The notes under the pieces were generated by a model. That model made no database searches and was not told where the DNA came from. It saw nothing but the letters and a program-made list of their open reading frames with translations. The position numbers were made by a program, and so were the translations under genes. A stretch of DNA of 64,000 bases from Actinomyces denticolens (GTDB lineage Bacteria; Actinomycetota; Actinomycetes; Actinomycetales; Actinomycetaceae), in the NCBI RefSeq assembly GCF_002072185.1, contig NZ_MVIW01000010.1, positions 1 to 64,000 of the forward strand, read 5' to 3'. Position 1 is the first letter of the stretch, and each line of letters starts with the position of its first letter. Below are positions 63,390 to 64,000 of this stretch, one piece after another.

Positions 63390-64000
63390 GTGGCAAAATA
63401 TAGCATTTCAATACTAAAAGATCGCCCTAACAGTTATCCGTGCACACCTGATCAATCTATGGTGTTGGCCCGTTACAATTCGGGATGTCCGTGTGTGGTC
63501 GTCCCTAGCAGAGCGGACGACTATTCAGTTATAGAGGAGAAGAACAGCAAACTAATTGTATTTGGTAATCGCGGCACGCGGGAGCGCATTGAAAAATTGT
63601 TCCGGTCGATAGTGAATATCGAGGTATTCAGTCGAAAAATATGTGAAATTGGTGATCGATGGATCGCCGTTACTTGCCAAGAAGAAGTGATATATTGTCA
63701 CCAGCCATTCTTGACGAAAGATCCTATATTCTGGAGTGAGAATGGAGGGGAGAAAGTAGCATCGACCGATATTAAATATCTTATTCAAGGATATGGTAGC
63801 TCGAATCTGGATGTTGCTTCGCTAGTACTTAGTATGTCACCTCTGGGCGCGCCTTGGCCTTTTAGTAGGAGTACTGTATGGAATGGAGTGAATAGATTGT
63901 CGATTGGAGAGAGGCTCGAGATTCGGGGCGAGGACGTTAAAGTCGAACGGGTATGGAAATTTCCTGAAGAATATGTCGATCGAAATCAAGTATTGCACGA
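63390..64000 (+). CDS. lasso peptide cyclase (asparagine-synthetase-like C protein), 5' part only
   Basis: The GTG at 63390 has GGAGAG seven bases upstream. The frame stays open to the window end (203 codons of an expected 550-650). The N-terminus lacks the catalytic Cys2 of glutamine-dependent enzymes, as in lasso cyclases. SSNLDVASLVLSMSPLGAPW, SRSTVWNGVNRLSIGERLEI and VWKFPEEY follow the order seen just before the ATP-pyrophosphatase domain. The enzyme adenylates the core Asp9 side chain and closes the ring with the Cys1 amine. The RRE (B1) and protease (B2) genes should lie downstream, outside the window. Confidence 0.85.
   Translation, partial: MAKYSISILKDRPNSYPCTPDQSMVLARYNSGCPCVVVPSRADDYSVIEEKNSKLIVFGNRGTRERIEKLFRSIVNIEVFSRKICEIGDRWIAVTCQEEVIYCHQPFLTKDPIFWSENGGEKVASTDIKYLIQGYGSSNLDVASLVLSMSPLGAPWPFSRSTVWNGVNRLSIGERLEIRGEDVKVERVWKFPEEYVDRNQVLH

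Larger units (their letters stand above)
60714..64000. other. low-GC acquired cassette carrying a lasso peptide cluster
   Basis: From about 60.72 kb to the window end, codons use many A/T third positions (for example ATA, TTA, AAA), unlike the rest of the window. The cassette starts at the rmlA remnant and holds an ABC transporter set, a lasso precursor and a lasso cyclase start. The 200 bp at 60714-60913 hold no gene; GATGTACATC at 60876-60885 is a small palindrome that may be an operator. Horizontal transfer is the simplest explanation. Confidence 0.75.

Overview
The window is a very GC-rich chromosomal segment, dominated by actinobacterial cell-envelope genes. An Actinomyces-like member of the Actinomycetaceae is the best guess. 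The reasons are an LAxTG-type sorting motif, LytR-CpsA-Psr proteins, a fused RmlC-RmlD protein, choline-binding-type wall repeats, and many GTG starts or starts with no visible Shine-Dalgarno sequence. This is inference from gene content; I could not run a database search.

Layout. 1-7.5 kb: a wall-anchored GH16 hydrolase (minus) faces an alpha-galactosidase and a three-gene sugar ABC importer. 7.5-36.4 kb: two LCP ligases, a WbbL-like rhamnosyltransferase, two GT2/DUF2304 genes, a WbpD-WbpE-WbpB cassette, many glycosyltransferases, a flippase, an asparagine-synthase-like enzyme, WbpI and WbpA homologues, and four paralogous DUF6541-type membrane proteins. With WbpA and WbpI, the window appears to encode all five steps from UDP-GlcNAc to a 2,3-diacetamido uronic acid sugar nucleotide. 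36.4-38.0 kb: a small island (XRE-ImmA protein plus a truncated PIN-like ORF) lies between two exact 48-bp copies of the 3' end of rmlB. 38-52.4 kb: rmlB, a secreted amidase with choline-binding-type repeats, a Wzm/Wzt exporter with RgpF/WbsX glycosyltransferases, rmlCD, a DUF2142 membrane protein and a second GT2/DUF2304 pair. This looks like an ABC-exported rhamnose-rich wall polysaccharide locus.

52.4-60.6 kb holds a phosphocholine (lic) locus: two LicD-family transferases, a second flippase, LicB, and an HTH-LicC-LicA fusion. Together with the choline-binding-type amidase at 39.3 kb, this suggests a phosphocholine-decorated envelope with a matching wall-binding enzyme.

From about 60.72 kb the GC content drops sharply, right next to a 25-codon 3' remnant of rmlA. 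The low-GC cassette carries a three-gene ABC transporter resembling lantibiotic immunity (LanFEG) systems. After it comes an unlisted 42-codon gene for a class I (siamycin-type) lasso peptide precursor, with predicted core CLWWGDCRDFLGCGRAPICV. An 18-bp perfect hairpin follows, then the start of a lasso cyclase that runs off the window. This lasso cluster is the most exciting system here. Its B-protein genes should lie just beyond position 64000.
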